Origin: Pelagicoccus sp. SDUM812003 | Lineage (GTDB): Bacteria > Verrucomicrobiota > Verrucomicrobiia > Opitutales > Opitutaceae | Assembly: GCF_031127815.1 (NCBI RefSeq) | Contig: NZ_JARXHY010000001.1 | Coordinates: 62,001-126,000 of the forward strand | Length of the DNA stretch: 64,000 bases | Direction: 5' to 3' | Shown here: piece after piece, positions 9,393 through 18,709 of the stretch | Layout: each line of letters begins with the position of its first letter | How positions within the stretch are numbered: position 1 is the first letter of the stretch | The notes under the pieces: model-generated | The model's input: the letters and a program-made list of their open reading frames with translations, nothing else | Database searches by the model: none | Told to the model about the DNA's origin: nothing | Position numbers and translations under genes: made by a program

Positions 9393-10556
9393 CTACCAGT
9401 TGGTGACGGAGCCGTCAGCGCGTTTGAAATGGGGGACTTCGATGGGGGTGAAGGTCTGGTTGGCTAGCGCGTCCTCGTCGACTTCAATGCCGAGCCCAGG
9501 CGTGTCGCTGATCGGGTAGCGGTTCTGTTCTCGACGAGGCTGCAGCGGAAAGATCTTGGGGTCACAGAGGCCGAGGTCCTGAATGGGAGTGTTCACTTCC
9601 TCCAACCAGGAGACGTTGGAGCAGGCGGCGGCAAGATGAATGGTCGCAGCGGCGCAGATCGGCCCCAGGGGATTGTGTGGCATCAGATCGATATAGTGGG
9701 CTTCGGCCAAGGCGGCTACTTTCATGCTCTCGGTCAAGCCGCCGACATTACAGACGTCGACTCGGGCGAATTGGGTCAGGCCGTTTTCTAGAAAAGGCAG
9801 AAACTGCCATTTGCTGGCGAATTCCTCGCCGATGGCGAAGGGGACATCGACCAATTGCCGCAGCGTGGCATAGGCCTTGGGATCCTCGCAGCGGATGGGT
9901 TCCTCGAGGAAATCCAGAGTGCCGATCGGCATGCGATGCAGGAAGGATACAGTTTCGGGCGTCGTAAGGCGATGGTGGTAGTCGAAGCCCAAGGTGGGCT
10001 CTTGTCCGACGTGTTGGCGCAGAGCTACGATGGATTTTGCGACGGCTGCGATGTTTTTTCGAGGGTCAAATGTTGTTTTAGCGTCTCCCATGGTCTGTTC
10101 GTTGACGTAGGTCAGTCGGAGACAGGTGAATCCCGCAGACAGCAAGGATTCCGCTCGTTCGATCAGTTGTAGGGTGTTGCCAAATGGGAGAGAAGCGAAG
10201 CATTCCACCCAGTCTCGCTGCCTGCCTCCCAGCAATTCGTAAACAGGAATGCCTAGGGCCTTGGCTTTAAGGTCGTAAAGGGCGATGTCGATGGCTGATT
10301 GGGCGGCAGCGAGCACTCGCCCACCTTCGAAGTATTGGCTTCGGTAGAGCTCCTGCCATATGGATCCGATGCTCCTTGGGTCTTTGCCAATGAGCCAGGG
10401 ACGAAAATGATCGATAGCCCCGGAAACCGCCATTTCGCGAGAGGTAAGGCCGGAAGCTCCCCAGCCGTAATAACCGGTGTCGCTTTCGATCTTGAGCAGG
10501 AGCTGGCTGCTGGCGCCGATACGGGAGGGAAAGGCTTTGATAGCCGAGATTTTCAT
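9393..10556 (-). CDS. Mandelate racemase/muconate lactonizing enzyme family; DgoD-type (galactonate) dehydratase
   Basis: A 387-residue enolase-superfamily enzyme expected to dehydrate a sugar acid to a 2-keto-3-deoxy acid in the cytoplasm. Metal ligands D192, E218 and E244 and the acid/base histidines H194 (FDYHHR) and H294 (MPHNPLGP) are all present. Their spacing equals that of E. coli galactonate dehydratase (D183, H185, E209, E235, H285), each shifted by nine. The C-terminus TPGLGIEVDED also matches that family. It diverges from the GH117 gene, whose products are galactose and 3,6-anhydrogalactose, so galactonate is a natural substrate; an anhydrogalactonate cycloisomerase role is an alternative that the His-His active site makes less likely. 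Confidence 0.8.
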   Translation of the reverse strand: MKISAIKAFPSRIGASSQLLLKIESDTGYYGWGASGLTSREMAVSGAIDHFRPWLIGKDPRSIGSIWQELYRSQYFEGGRVLAAAQSAIDIALYDLKAKALGIPVYELLGGRQRDWVECFASLPFGNTLQLIERAESLLSAGFTCLRLTYVNEQTMGDAKTTFDPRKNIAAVAKSIVALRQHVGQEPTLGFDYHHRLTTPETVSFLHRMPIGTLDFLEEPIRCEDPKAYATLRQLVDVPFAIGEEFASKWQFLPFLENGLTQFARVDVCNVGGLTESMKVAALAEAHYIDLMPHNPLGPICAAATIHLAAACSNVSWLEEVNTPIQDLGLCDPKIFPLQPRREQNRYPISDTPGLGIEVDEDALANQTFTPIEVPHFKRADGSVTNW

Positions 10557-10617
10557 GGAGGGCGGGCAGGGCGTTTTCGGGGTGGTCAGAGCTTTTTCTG
10601 ACTTTAGAACTTGTATT

Positions 10618-10627
10618 TTGTGTACAA
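10618..10627. promoter_or_regulatory. Operator-like palindrome TTGTGTACAA between dehydratase and GH117 genes
   Basis: A perfect 10-bp palindrome matching the recurrent TTGYRTRCAA motif of this window. It lies in the 356-bp divergent intergenic region, 62 bp before the dehydratase start and 286 bp before the GH117 start. No good TTGAC box is seen at the usual distance. The rest of the region holds nothing else recognisable. Confidence 0.5.
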
Positions 10628-10912
10628 TCCTAATTCAACTAAAGGCTTTGACGAGTACAAAATCTGTGTCGTTGCGAAAACGTTGGATCGTATCGAGACG
10701 CCTTTTGCCGTCTTGCCCCGCTTGAATTTAGACCCGTATCGATTAGGATGAACCCCCTCGTATCCAGAAACGTAGATTTCGTTGCCGTGCGCGGCATCTG
10801 TATCGGAAGGGTGGACTGGTTAAGGGAAGCGAATCTGTGTGGGGCAGAGGCTTTGTATTCGTTTCGTCCCTTCACGCTTTGAATCGAGCAATTTTTCTAA
10901 AGGAGATCTGTC

Positions 10913-11980
10913 ATGAGCAAAAAACTAAGCGCTGCGAGCCTGCGGGCCAAGAACTACGACAAGGGACCTGAATGGTACTGTGAAATTGTCAGCAAGCCAA
11001 TTACGGGAGATCTTGCGGAAGCGCGGGATGGGATGGTGCGGCGCGATCCGAGCGCAGTGATTGAAGTGGACGGCATCTACCATGTCTGGTACAGTAAGGG
11101 CGAGGGCGAGAGCTTCGGTTTCGGGTCGGGGGATCCTGACAAGAAGACCTTTCCGTGGGATCACTGCGAGGTCTGGCATGCGACCAGCAAGGACGGTTGG
11201 CATTGGGAAGAACAGGGCGTGGCGGTGCGGCGCGGGCCAACGGGAGCTTACGATGATCGAAGCGTATTCACTCCAGAAATACTGGCTCACGATGGAAAGT
11301 ACTATCTTGTCTATCAGGTAGTAACTTCGCCGTACACGAGACGTTCTTATGAAAATGTCTCAATGGCGATCGCAGATTCCCCTTATGGACCTTGGGCAAA
11401 AGTCGATGGACCAATCCTAAAGGCCGAAGCGGATGGCGTGTGGGATGGTGAAGCAGATAATCGATTTCTCGTGAAGTCAAAGGGCAGCTTTGATAGTCAT
11501 AAAGTCCACGATCCTTGTTTGATGTTTTTTCGGGGGAAGTTCTACCTCTACTATAAAGGTGAACCCATGGGGGAGGAGATGTTCATGGGAGGTCGAGAGA
11601 CCAAGTGGGGAGTCGCGATTGCAGATAAGATTGAAGGTCCGTATGTAAAGAGTGAGTACAACCCTATCTCTAACTCTGGCCACGAAATCTGCGTTTGGCA
11701 CTATAATGGCGGTATTGCAGGGATGCTGACGACGGATGGGCCAGAAAGGAACACTCTTCAGTGGTCTCGAGACGGCGTCAATTTCGAGATCATGGCATAC
11801 ATAAAAGGAGCCCCAGAGGCCAATGGACTTTTCAGGACATCTGACCATGACAAAGGTCCGTTGGAGGGGCTAAGGTGGGGGTTGTGTCACGTCGTTGATG
11901 GTCAAAAAGGGTATTTGGAGCGCTTCGAAGTCGATGAAAGTCTGAAGTCGTTTTTCCTGTCCCGGGAGACATACGAGTAG
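10913..11980 (+). CDS. GH117 alpha-1,3-(3,6-anhydro)-L-galactosidase (neoagarobiose hydrolase)
   Basis: A 355-residue five-bladed propeller enzyme that splits neoagarobiose and short neoagarooligosaccharides into D-galactose and 3,6-anhydro-L-galactose, the last step of agarose breakdown. The family's key residues are in place: D45 in [11 protein letters not shown]200 in SHKVHDPCL and H257 in [24 protein letters not shown] and [13 protein letters not shown] are further hallmark blocks. No signal peptide, so cytoplasmic or dimeric as known homologues. AAGGAGAT precedes the ATG at good distance, fixing the start. Base composition drops from about 58% to about 47% GC near position 11270, inside the gene. 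A hairpin terminator follows. Confidence 0.92.
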   Translation: MSKKLSAASLRAKNYDKGPEWYCEIVSKPITGDLAEARDGMVRRDPSAVIEVDGIYHVWYSKGEGESFGFGSGDPDKKTFPWDHCEVWHATSKDGWHWEEQGVAVRRGPTGAYDDRSVFTPEILAHDGKYYLVYQVVTSPYTRRSYENVSMAIADSPYGPWAKVDGPILKAEADGVWDGEADNRFLVKSKGSFDSHKVHDPCLMFFRGKFYLYYKGEPMGEEMFMGGRETKWGVAIADKIEGPYVKSEYNPISNSGHEICVWHYNGGIAGMLTTDGPERNTLQWSRDGVNFEIMAYIKGAPEANGLFRTSDHDKGPLEGLRWGLCHVVDGQKGYLERFEVDESLKSFFLSRETYE

Positions 11981-12004
11981 GAGAAGTTGCTTCGAGCTAG
12001 TGGG

Positions 12005-12033
12005 AGTCAATCGCGTCAGTCGATTGACTTTCT
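12005..12033 (+). terminator. Hairpin terminator after GH117 gene
   Basis: Nine-bp perfect stem (12005-12013 with 12021-12029), 7-nt loop, then TTCT. It is 25 bp past the GH117 stop. Confidence 0.65.
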
Positions 12034-12094
12034 GTTCTCGCCGGTTCTCAAAGCAAAACGGAGGTGTTTTCATTGCGACGAAGGGTGAAGTGAG

Positions 12095-12142
12095 TTTTGC
12101 ATGCAAAAAGATGTTGACCTAGGTAAAGTATATTGTATGCAA
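12095..12142 (+). promoter_or_regulatory. Tandem operators flanking a TTGACC box upstream of TonB receptor 1
   Basis: A 14-bp perfect palindrome TTTTGCATGCAAAA (12095-12108) lies just upstream of TTGACC (12114-12119). A second copy TTGTATGCAA (12133-12142) lies 13 bp downstream of that box. The two palindrome centres are 36 bp apart. The receptor start codon is about 300 bp further on, so the transcript would have a long leader (12143-12445) in which nothing else was recognised. Confidence 0.65.
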
Positions 12143-12445
12143 TCAATCGTCACGAAACCTCAACTGCTCTCGAGCTAATTTCCCCAAGCGAGAGTCGAGG
12201 CCTTTGATTTACGCCAAGGTCCTGTTCTCAATTTCGCCTCGGAGGAATTCGATAGCCCCAAAGAAACTAAATTTGAACCAATACCCCGACGCCCGCCCGC
12301 CACGCATTAGCCGAGGTGCATGACAAACGTCACTAGGTCTTTTGAGTATCTCAATAGTTCGCTCGGGGTTTCTCTCGATGCCAAAGCAGATTGGCAGAGG
12401 TAAGTTATTCGAGATCAAACACAAGTAATCAAGCTACCTAATACT

Positions 12446-15430
12446 ATGAATGTAAACGCTCCAAACTATAATTCGAGCTTTCGAGATGGGACTAACCGTC
12501 GCTTTAGCTCTAGAGGAATCGCCGGTCTTGCTGTGGCTCTGTTGGCAAGCATTCCACTACAAGTGGCCTTAGGGCAGGACGAAGAGGAGGAGGAGGTCTT
12601 CACACTTTCTCCCTTCGAAGTGACAGCAGACGATGTACGCGGATATGAAGCTCAAAACACGCTTTCGGGCACTCGAATGAAAACATCCATGAAGGATGTT
12701 GGTGTGACTATGACAACGTTGACGGAGCAATTCATGGATGACTTGGCAGTTAGCGATACTAACGAAATGATTGCTTTCACTCCAGGATCTGAGAAGGAGA
12801 CTACGCAAGATGCTAGTCAAGGAGCGTCCACAGTTTATTGGGGCGACAATCCGCGAATTCGAGGAGTGCGGGTCGAAAATATCGTACGAAACCAGTTCCG
12901 AACGAACATAACTGCAGATGCTTACAACTCAGGCCGTTTCGAGTTTTCGCGGGGCGGAAACTCAATTCTTTTCGGGATAGGTAACCCAGCCGGCTTGGTA
13001 AATCGCTATACTAACGATGCCATTTTTGCGAATACCAATCTTTATCGCTTTCAGATTGATGACAATGAAGGGACCCGGCATGAACTTAACGTTAATCGTG
13101 AGATAATAGATGGCAAGTTGGCTGCACGTGTGGCTGTGTTATATGAAGAAGGCGAAAACTGGATCAAGCCTCTCTTCAACGACCAGAGTCGTTACTACGG
13201 CACTTTCACATTTACCCCCACTGAGAAACTTACGATCAAGTTTCGTGCTGAATCTTTTGATTGGGAGCGGTCTATTGCTTCCTACGGAATACATCAGGAT
13301 GCTGTGACTCCATTTCTCGATGCAGCAAAGGCTGCGGGGGAAACTCCTGAGGAGCATGCCATCGATCGCAGCCACTGGATTTGGATTGCTCCAGGCTCAG
13401 TTGGACCTGAGTTTCAGGATTGGGGCTACGGAGGTGTCAATACACTTGTTTTTGTGAACGATGGAGCCGGCTTTGATTTCGAGCCTCGTAACTGGATGAA
13501 TAAGGTCATAGGTGCGCCAAAGCAGGTAGCTGGAGATAGGAATGCTTCGCTGCCAACTGATTTCTTGCCACGTGACTTCAATATTTTTGGAAACTCAAAT
13601 TTCCAAGATTTTCAAGGGCACAATTTTCAGGGCGTTGTTCAGTACAAGGTGAATGACTATATCGATTTGGAGTTGGCTGCTAATGATGAGACAGTGAATT
13701 ACGACTTTATGATTAATTGGTCAGCGAATATGTTGCGAATCGATACGAGCGCAACGCTAGCCGACGGATCGCCCAACCCAAATGTTGGAAAGTATTTTGT
13801 TACTAACGATACGCAATGGCGTTATGATCAGGAACGCAATCTAGATAACTTGAGATTAACTGGAGCTTTTCGCTATGACTTCGCAGAGGCCTCAGACAAT
13901 CTACACTGGCTTGGTAGTCATAACCTGGCCCTACTGGGTGAACGGGCTAATTCCGAACAGCTATGGGATAGTTACTGGCTAGCGAATGTCACACCTGAGT
14001 CTACGCCGCTCCCGGCAATAAACGAACCTTGGCCGAGTGCTCCAAGAAATGGATGGAACGGTCAAAATTTAATAAAGGTGATCAACTACGTTGATCTTGA
14101 AACTCAAACCATATTCGGCCCTACGGATCCGCGCACGTTTCAGGAGTACGCGAACCAATATGATGGCATAAACGCTCAGTGGGTACCTTCTTTTAATTCT
14201 ATTAATGGAAGCACATCTGAAGAGAGGATAGACTCTTTTCTGGCCGTTCTACAGTCACGTTTTTGGGATGATCGCATCGTTACGACGTTCGGTTGGCGCG
14301 AAGACACTATTAATGCACGGATCGGGCAGATTGGCCAGGATCCCGATAAGCCGGATGGTTGGGCAGTGCTTGCAAAAGACGTGCCGAGAGATATCGAAAG
14401 ACCCGAATTGGATCCTGATACTTTCTCTAGAGGAGTTAACTTTCACGTGTTGCGAGAACGTGATTGGCTTAGCTATCTCACGCTGTACGCGAATCAGTCT
14501 ACAACGTTCAATGCGGACTCGACGGGAGTGTTGCCGAACAAAGACCGTGTCCCGAACACGACCGGAGATACCGTCGACTACGGGGTGAAATTCGGTCTTT
14601 TCGACAACAAGATTAATGGCGTGTTCACGGTGTTTGACGTGGCTCTTGAAAACGAAGCAGTTGTCAATCTTCCTTGGCAAGATTTGAGTATGATTGCTGA
14701 AGCACAGGGCCTCTCTGAGTTGTCGGGCTTGGATCCTTCGACCACTCGCGATATTCGTGATCTTGTTTCCGAGGGATGGGAGTTTCAGGTGAGTGCCAAC
14801 CTCACTCAGAATTGGAGAGCTATGCTAAGCTTCGACCATTTTGAGACCGAGTATTCTAATGTGGCACCGGTTACTCGCATGATTTTTGATCAGTATACTG
14901 ATGAGCTTCTGTCAAATCCGGATATTATTGTAAATCCAGGTGCTAATGAAGAATTGACGGCACAGCAGGTATACGATCGGTTTTACTTCTCGTATTTATC
15001 CGAGAAGGCACAGGAGGGGTCTCGGACCATGAACGAACGACGTTATAAAGGCGTTTTCGTTACTAGCTACGACATATACGAAGGAGCATTCAAGGGACTT
15101 GGATTCGGTACAGATGTGATTTGGCAGGACAAGCCATCTACTGGCTTTGGACTCCGCCAATTGGAAAATGGGACTTGGGTGCCTGATTCGGAGCATCCGT
15201 TCTTCGGTGAAGACCTACTCCGAGTAGGAGCACATATTCGTTATAGCAAACCAATATTTAACGACAAGATCGATTGGAAAATTCAGTTGAACGTGAGAAA
15301 CATCAACAATGTTGATCCGTATGTCGTTCGACATGGAGCAGTCACTAGTGCACCGACGACGCCCATCGCTTGGTACACTAATCGAGGCGAGCCTACTCAA
15401 TATATTCTAACGAATACTTTTGAATGGTAG
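12446..15430 (+). CDS. TonB-dependent outer-membrane receptor 1 (Opitutae type)
   Basis: A 994-residue outer-membrane importer, probably for algal oligosaccharides. It has a signal peptide (GLAVALLASIPLQVALGQ), an acidic stretch followed by the VFTLSPFEVTADD box typical of Opitutae receptors, a plug domain (about 65-200, with LSGTRMKTSMKDVG and FRTNITADAYNSGRFEFSRG), and a C-terminal 22-strand-type barrel ending in aromatic Trp (TNTFEW), as expected for barrel assembly. There is no SusD-like lipoprotein next to it. A similar receptor is encoded at 45100-48009. The substrate cannot be told from sequence; the two operator palindromes upstream tie it to the agarase genes. Confidence 0.92.
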   Translation: MNVNAPNYNSSFRDGTNRRFSSRGIAGLAVALLASIPLQVALGQDEEEEEVFTLSPFEVTADDVRGYEAQNTLSGTRMKTSMKDVGVTMTTLTEQFMDDLAVSDTNEMIAFTPGSEKETTQDASQGASTVYWGDNPRIRGVRVENIVRNQFRTNITADAYNSGRFEFSRGGNSILFGIGNPAGLVNRYTNDAIFANTNLYRFQIDDNEGTRHELNVNREIIDGKLAARVAVLYEEGENWIKPLFNDQSRYYGTFTFTPTEKLTIKFRAESFDWERSIASYGIHQDAVTPFLDAAKAAGETPEEHAIDRSHWIWIAPGSVGPEFQDWGYGGVNTLVFVNDGAGFDFEPRNWMNKVIGAPKQVAGDRNASLPTDFLPRDFNIFGNSNFQDFQGHNFQGVVQYKVNDYIDLELAANDETVNYDFMINWSANMLRIDTSATLADGSPNPNVGKYFVTNDTQWRYDQERNLDNLRLTGAFRYDFAEASDNLHWLGSHNLALLGERANSEQLWDSYWLANVTPESTPLPAINEPWPSAPRNGWNGQNLIKVINYVDLETQTIFGPTDPRTFQEYANQYDGINAQWVPSFNSINGSTSEERIDSFLAVLQSRFWDDRIVTTFGWREDTINARIGQIGQDPDKPDGWAVLAKDVPRDIERPELDPDTFSRGVNFHVLRERDWLSYLTLYANQSTTFNADSTGVLPNKDRVPNTTGDTVDYGVKFGLFDNKINGVFTVFDVALENEAVVNLPWQDLSMIAEAQGLSELSGLDPSTTRDIRDLVSEGWEFQVSANLTQNWRAMLSFDHFETEYSNVAPVTRMIFDQYTDELLSNPDIIVNPGANEELTAQQVYDRFYFSYLSEKAQEGSRTMNERRYKGVFVTSYDIYEGAFKGLGFGTDVIWQDKPSTGFGLRQLENGTWVPDSEHPFFGEDLLRVGAHIRYSKPIFNDKIDWKIQLNVRNINNVDPYVVRHGAVTSAPTTPIAWYTNRGEPTQYILTNTFEW

Positions 15431-15466
15431 TGTTTTAGGGTTTAATAAAATTGATTTGGTTTTTAG

Positions 15467-15497
15467 AACGCCCGACTTAGGTCGGGCGTTTTTCTTT
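15467..15497 (+). terminator. Rho-independent terminator after TonB receptor 1
   Basis: Ten-bp perfect GC-rich stem (15467-15476 with 15481-15490), TTAG loop, T-rich tail TTTCTTT. It lies 37 bp after the receptor stop. Confidence 0.9.
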
Positions 15498-16873
15498 AGT
15501 CCCAATGCGTCTTCTTCGAATTGGATGAATGACTGAAGTTTCCGTGCCGATTTTGTATTCGCATTTTATGAGAGTATTAGTGTATTTGACGGGCTTCGTG
15601 CAGGATTTCAGCGGATGAGCACTTCCATTCAGTGGCGGACAGGGATGATTGATCGGCGTCGAGTCGCAGTCTCTTTTGACGCTTCAGCATCAACGGGGAG
15701 CTCGCGATAGATACTGAGGTACTGTTATTCTGTAGGGAGCGTCACTTCGCGGATCCATCGGCTGTTTCTGTACGCGGCAGCCGAAACGCTTGTCTGAAGG
15801 GGGGGCACTGCTGGATCTTGAAGGCAACGGAAACGGGTCGCTTTGCAAATACTGAATGATTGTTTGGACGTAGTGTTTTTTGCTAGCAGTGTGCTTTTTA
15901 CACGGAATAGGCAGGCGTGGACAAGAGTCACCTATTTCGAAACTGGACGTTTTATGGGTTCGAATGCGGAGCATTTTCGAGTTCTTTTGCAGTTTCCGGA
16001 GAGCACATCTTGACCGGAGGCGGATATGCACCTCGACCAAAATAGCAGGCCTATGCACGGCCGCATTGCCGCGGTGGCAGATGTGGTCTTTGATTAATTT
16101 CAATTGTGGAAGGATAGATGCTGCAAAACGTTTTTGTCCAGACGAGGCAAATGTCAGTGGTGGGGATCAGCACGGATGGAGAAGCTCGCCAGTTTTAAGC
16201 GGTTGAAATCAGTGCTTTAGATTCTGTGGCGATAGATTTGTCGCGGAATAGTGTTCGTCACTGCGAAAAGCAGTTCGTTTAGCGACATGGGGTGCCCATT
16301 TGGGGGACTATCGTGCTAGTAGCCGAAATAGGCGTAGAAGCAACTATTCGAGCCGGTTGGTTGGAATAGAGAGTCGAGTGAAGAAGTGGGGCTTTGGGAT
16401 GTGACAGCTGAGCTCCTTCGAGAGGGAGTCCAATTCGTTTTGAAGTTACGACGTAGTTGCGGTGGCAAGCAACTGGTCGAAGTCGCTGGCTTCTGTTGTA
16501 GCCTATCACGCCCTTTGCTTCCCTGGGCTACGGCGTTCTGGGTTTGCCTTGTTGTCATGTCCAAACTCTGGATACGAAATGTGACGTTAGGTAGTCCCGC
16601 CACACTTGTATCGGCGTTTGCTGTTACAGGTCGGGAGCGGAATTTTGGCTAGCTTAAACCTGTTGTAGATTCGAAGAGCAAAGAATTTGGATGTCAAGTT
16701 GGGCTAGCTTGGAATCCGTGGAGAGTAGGAGAAGGGAAGCAAAGCGCGCGTGGGTGCGTCATGGAACAATGGATGTGTATTCTCCTATGCGGACAGTGTT
16801 GACCGACCTTGATTCAGCGATCTCGGTGCCGGCTTGGTAAAACTGTAGAGCCTCCTGCTCTCGAGGGATATTG
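15498..16873. other. Long intergenic stretch with no recognisable gene
   Basis: About 1.4 kb between the receptor terminator and the convergent MFS gene. Only short open frames exist on both strands, none with a recognisable domain, good ribosome site or sensible codon pattern. It may hold decayed genes or mobile-element remnants, but I could not identify any. Confidence 0.6.
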
Positions 16874-18454
16874 CTAGGCCTTGTTGCTTAGTCGTTCGAT
16901 TTCCGCTTCTATTTCTTCGATGCTTTTCCCTTTGGTTTCAGGGGTGAGCTTGGCTAGAGCGATCATACCGAGGAGGCAGAAGGTGCCGTAGATGATGAAG
17001 GTGACGGTCGAGCCGAACCATTCGATTTCAAGAGGAAAAAGCTGTTGTACTACGATGCCGCCAAAGATAGTGGTGACCCAGGCGCAACCGGTGATGGCCA
17101 AGGCACGCACTTTAGTTGGAAATAGCTCGGAGAAAAGGATCCACAGTACGGGACCCGCGGAGAAGTTGAAAGCGCAGACGAATAGAACGATTCCAGCGAG
17201 AACGAGTACTGCGTTCATGGATACGCCATGTAGCATCACGGCGCTTTCCACTTGGTTGTAGACATCGGCTCCTACAGAATCTCTTATCGCTGATTTGAAG
17301 GTCATTTCGTTGTCGAAGACTTGGCCGATCAATTGGGAGAGCCCTGAGGGGTCGATTGATTGAGGGATCGCTTGTACGACCTCTGGCGTGACTGAATAGG
17401 TGGCGGATCCGAATCCGTAGGCGACCAGTAGCCATCCGGAGGCGCAGGCGGCCAGACCGCCAATAAGTATGATTCGTCGACCTATCTTGTCGATGACTAG
17501 AATCGCGAGGAGAGTGAAGAACATGCCCACCAGATTAATGATGAACTGGTCGAGGAGTTTGGTTTCGCCGCGACCGGCGTATTCAAAAATCTGTGGCATG
17601 AAAGATTGTAGCGGATTCATGCCGGTCCAAGGTTGTACCCAGGCTAGGATGAGGCCAACGGCTAGGGCGACCCATAGCTTCCGACTAAAGAGGAGTTTAG
17701 CTTGTTGGGCGTAGTTCAGGCTATGGTGGATGTCCTTGAGATTTCGCAAGATTTCGTCGAGCTGTTCCTGCACCTTATGGGCGGGTGTTATCTTGGCCAA
17801 AACGCTTCTTGCTTGTTCGGTCTTGTCGTTGAGGACGAGCCAGCGTGGGCTTTCTGGTATGGTCAGCAAGAGGAGGAACCAGATTATTGCGGGTAGAGTT
17901 TCGATACCGAGCATCCAACGCCAAGCAGTTTGGTCGTTCAGAAAGATTGCCGAAGCCCAGTCTACATTTGAATTTCCAATATCAGCGATGAGGTAATTCA
18001 ATCCCGACCCCGCAAAAATGCCTACTGCGATATTGAGCTGATTGGATCCGACTAGTTTTCCACGTATCTCGGGTGGAGCGATTTCACCGATGTACATAGA
18101 TGCTAGAGATAACGACGTGAATGCGAGGCCTCCGATAAGGCGGAAAAGAAATAGGGACCAAAACCCCCACGAGAGGGAGGAACCTATTGCAGAGATCGTG
18201 TAGAGTGCTGCGATGACCAGAAGGGTCTTCTTACGGCCGATGCGATCGCAAACCCATCCAGCGAAGGCGAGAGCTGCCAGCGCTCCCCAGCCCGGACCTG
18301 ACGCAATAAGACCTTTTTGAGCGGCATTGAGGCCAAATTGAATTTCGGTGTAATCGAAGGTGCCCGCGATGAGAACTAGGTCGAGGCCGAATACGAGTCC
18401 GCCGATTGCGACGATGAGCGAGAATGCGAAGGCCTTCTTGTTTGGGTGTGACAT
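16874..18454 (-). CDS. MFS sugar transporter, sugar-porter family
   Basis: A 526-residue inner-membrane permease of the major facilitator superfamily, sugar-porter type, with 12 predicted membrane segments. Signatures are DRIGRKK in the loop between helices 2 and 3, PESPRWL after helix 6, DKIGRR in the matching second-half loop and PETKGKSIEEIE after the last helix. An enlarged loop of about 60 residues (VTPEVVQAIPQSIDPSG onwards) interrupts the second half. It would carry a monosaccharide released by the glycosidases. It is transcribed alone from a promoter with the TTGCATACAA operator about 100 bp upstream. Confidence 0.9.
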   Translation of the reverse strand: MSHPNKKAFAFSLIVAIGGLVFGLDLVLIAGTFDYTEIQFGLNAAQKGLIASGPGWGALAALAFAGWVCDRIGRKKTLLVIAALYTISAIGSSLSWGFWSLFLFRLIGGLAFTSLSLASMYIGEIAPPEIRGKLVGSNQLNIAVGIFAGSGLNYLIADIGNSNVDWASAIFLNDQTAWRWMLGIETLPAIIWFLLLLTIPESPRWLVLNDKTEQARSVLAKITPAHKVQEQLDEILRNLKDIHHSLNYAQQAKLLFSRKLWVALAVGLILAWVQPWTGMNPLQSFMPQIFEYAGRGETKLLDQFIINLVGMFFTLLAILVIDKIGRRIILIGGLAACASGWLLVAYGFGSATYSVTPEVVQAIPQSIDPSGLSQLIGQVFDNEMTFKSAIRDSVGADVYNQVESAVMLHGVSMNAVLVLAGIVLFVCAFNFSAGPVLWILFSELFPTKVRALAITGCAWVTTIFGGIVVQQLFPLEIEWFGSTVTFIIYGTFCLLGMIALAKLTPETKGKSIEEIEAEIERLSNKA

Positions 18455-18550
18455 TTTGATTTATGGATTGACCGGGTAGATCAGCAATTGGGGTTTGATC
18501 AGAAGGACAATCCCCTTTGGGTCATGACGCTTCCTAGTTTGTAATGCATG

Positions 18551-18575
18551 TTGTATGCAAAAAAACGACAGTCAA
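18551..18575 (-). promoter_or_regulatory. Promoter/operator of MFS transporter gene
   Basis: On the minus strand TTGACT (18575-18570) is followed after 9 bp by TTGCATACAA (18560-18551). This repeats the arrangement seen before the GH50 and TonB receptor genes. The MFS start codon is 97 bp downstream. Confidence 0.65.
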
Positions 18576-18709
18576 CAGCCAACCCCCGCTTGTTTCCCCA
18601 GGATTATGCAGGGCTTTCAGATGAAGCTCAGGGTCGTCGACGAAGTCGCGGGGCCTGATGTCAGCAACGGGAGAAGGGTGCGTTATCAAGAAGGGGGGCT
18701 CTCCAATTA

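Noticed and set aside
9393-10556. Calling the dehydratase an anhydrogalactonate cycloisomerase outright
   Set aside because: Its His-His active site and spacing match galactonate dehydratase; the known cycloisomerase is recalled to use a Lys/His pair.
15690-16103. Possible small gene on the minus strand in the empty region
   Set aside because: No ribosome site, no domain and two competing frames across the same bases.
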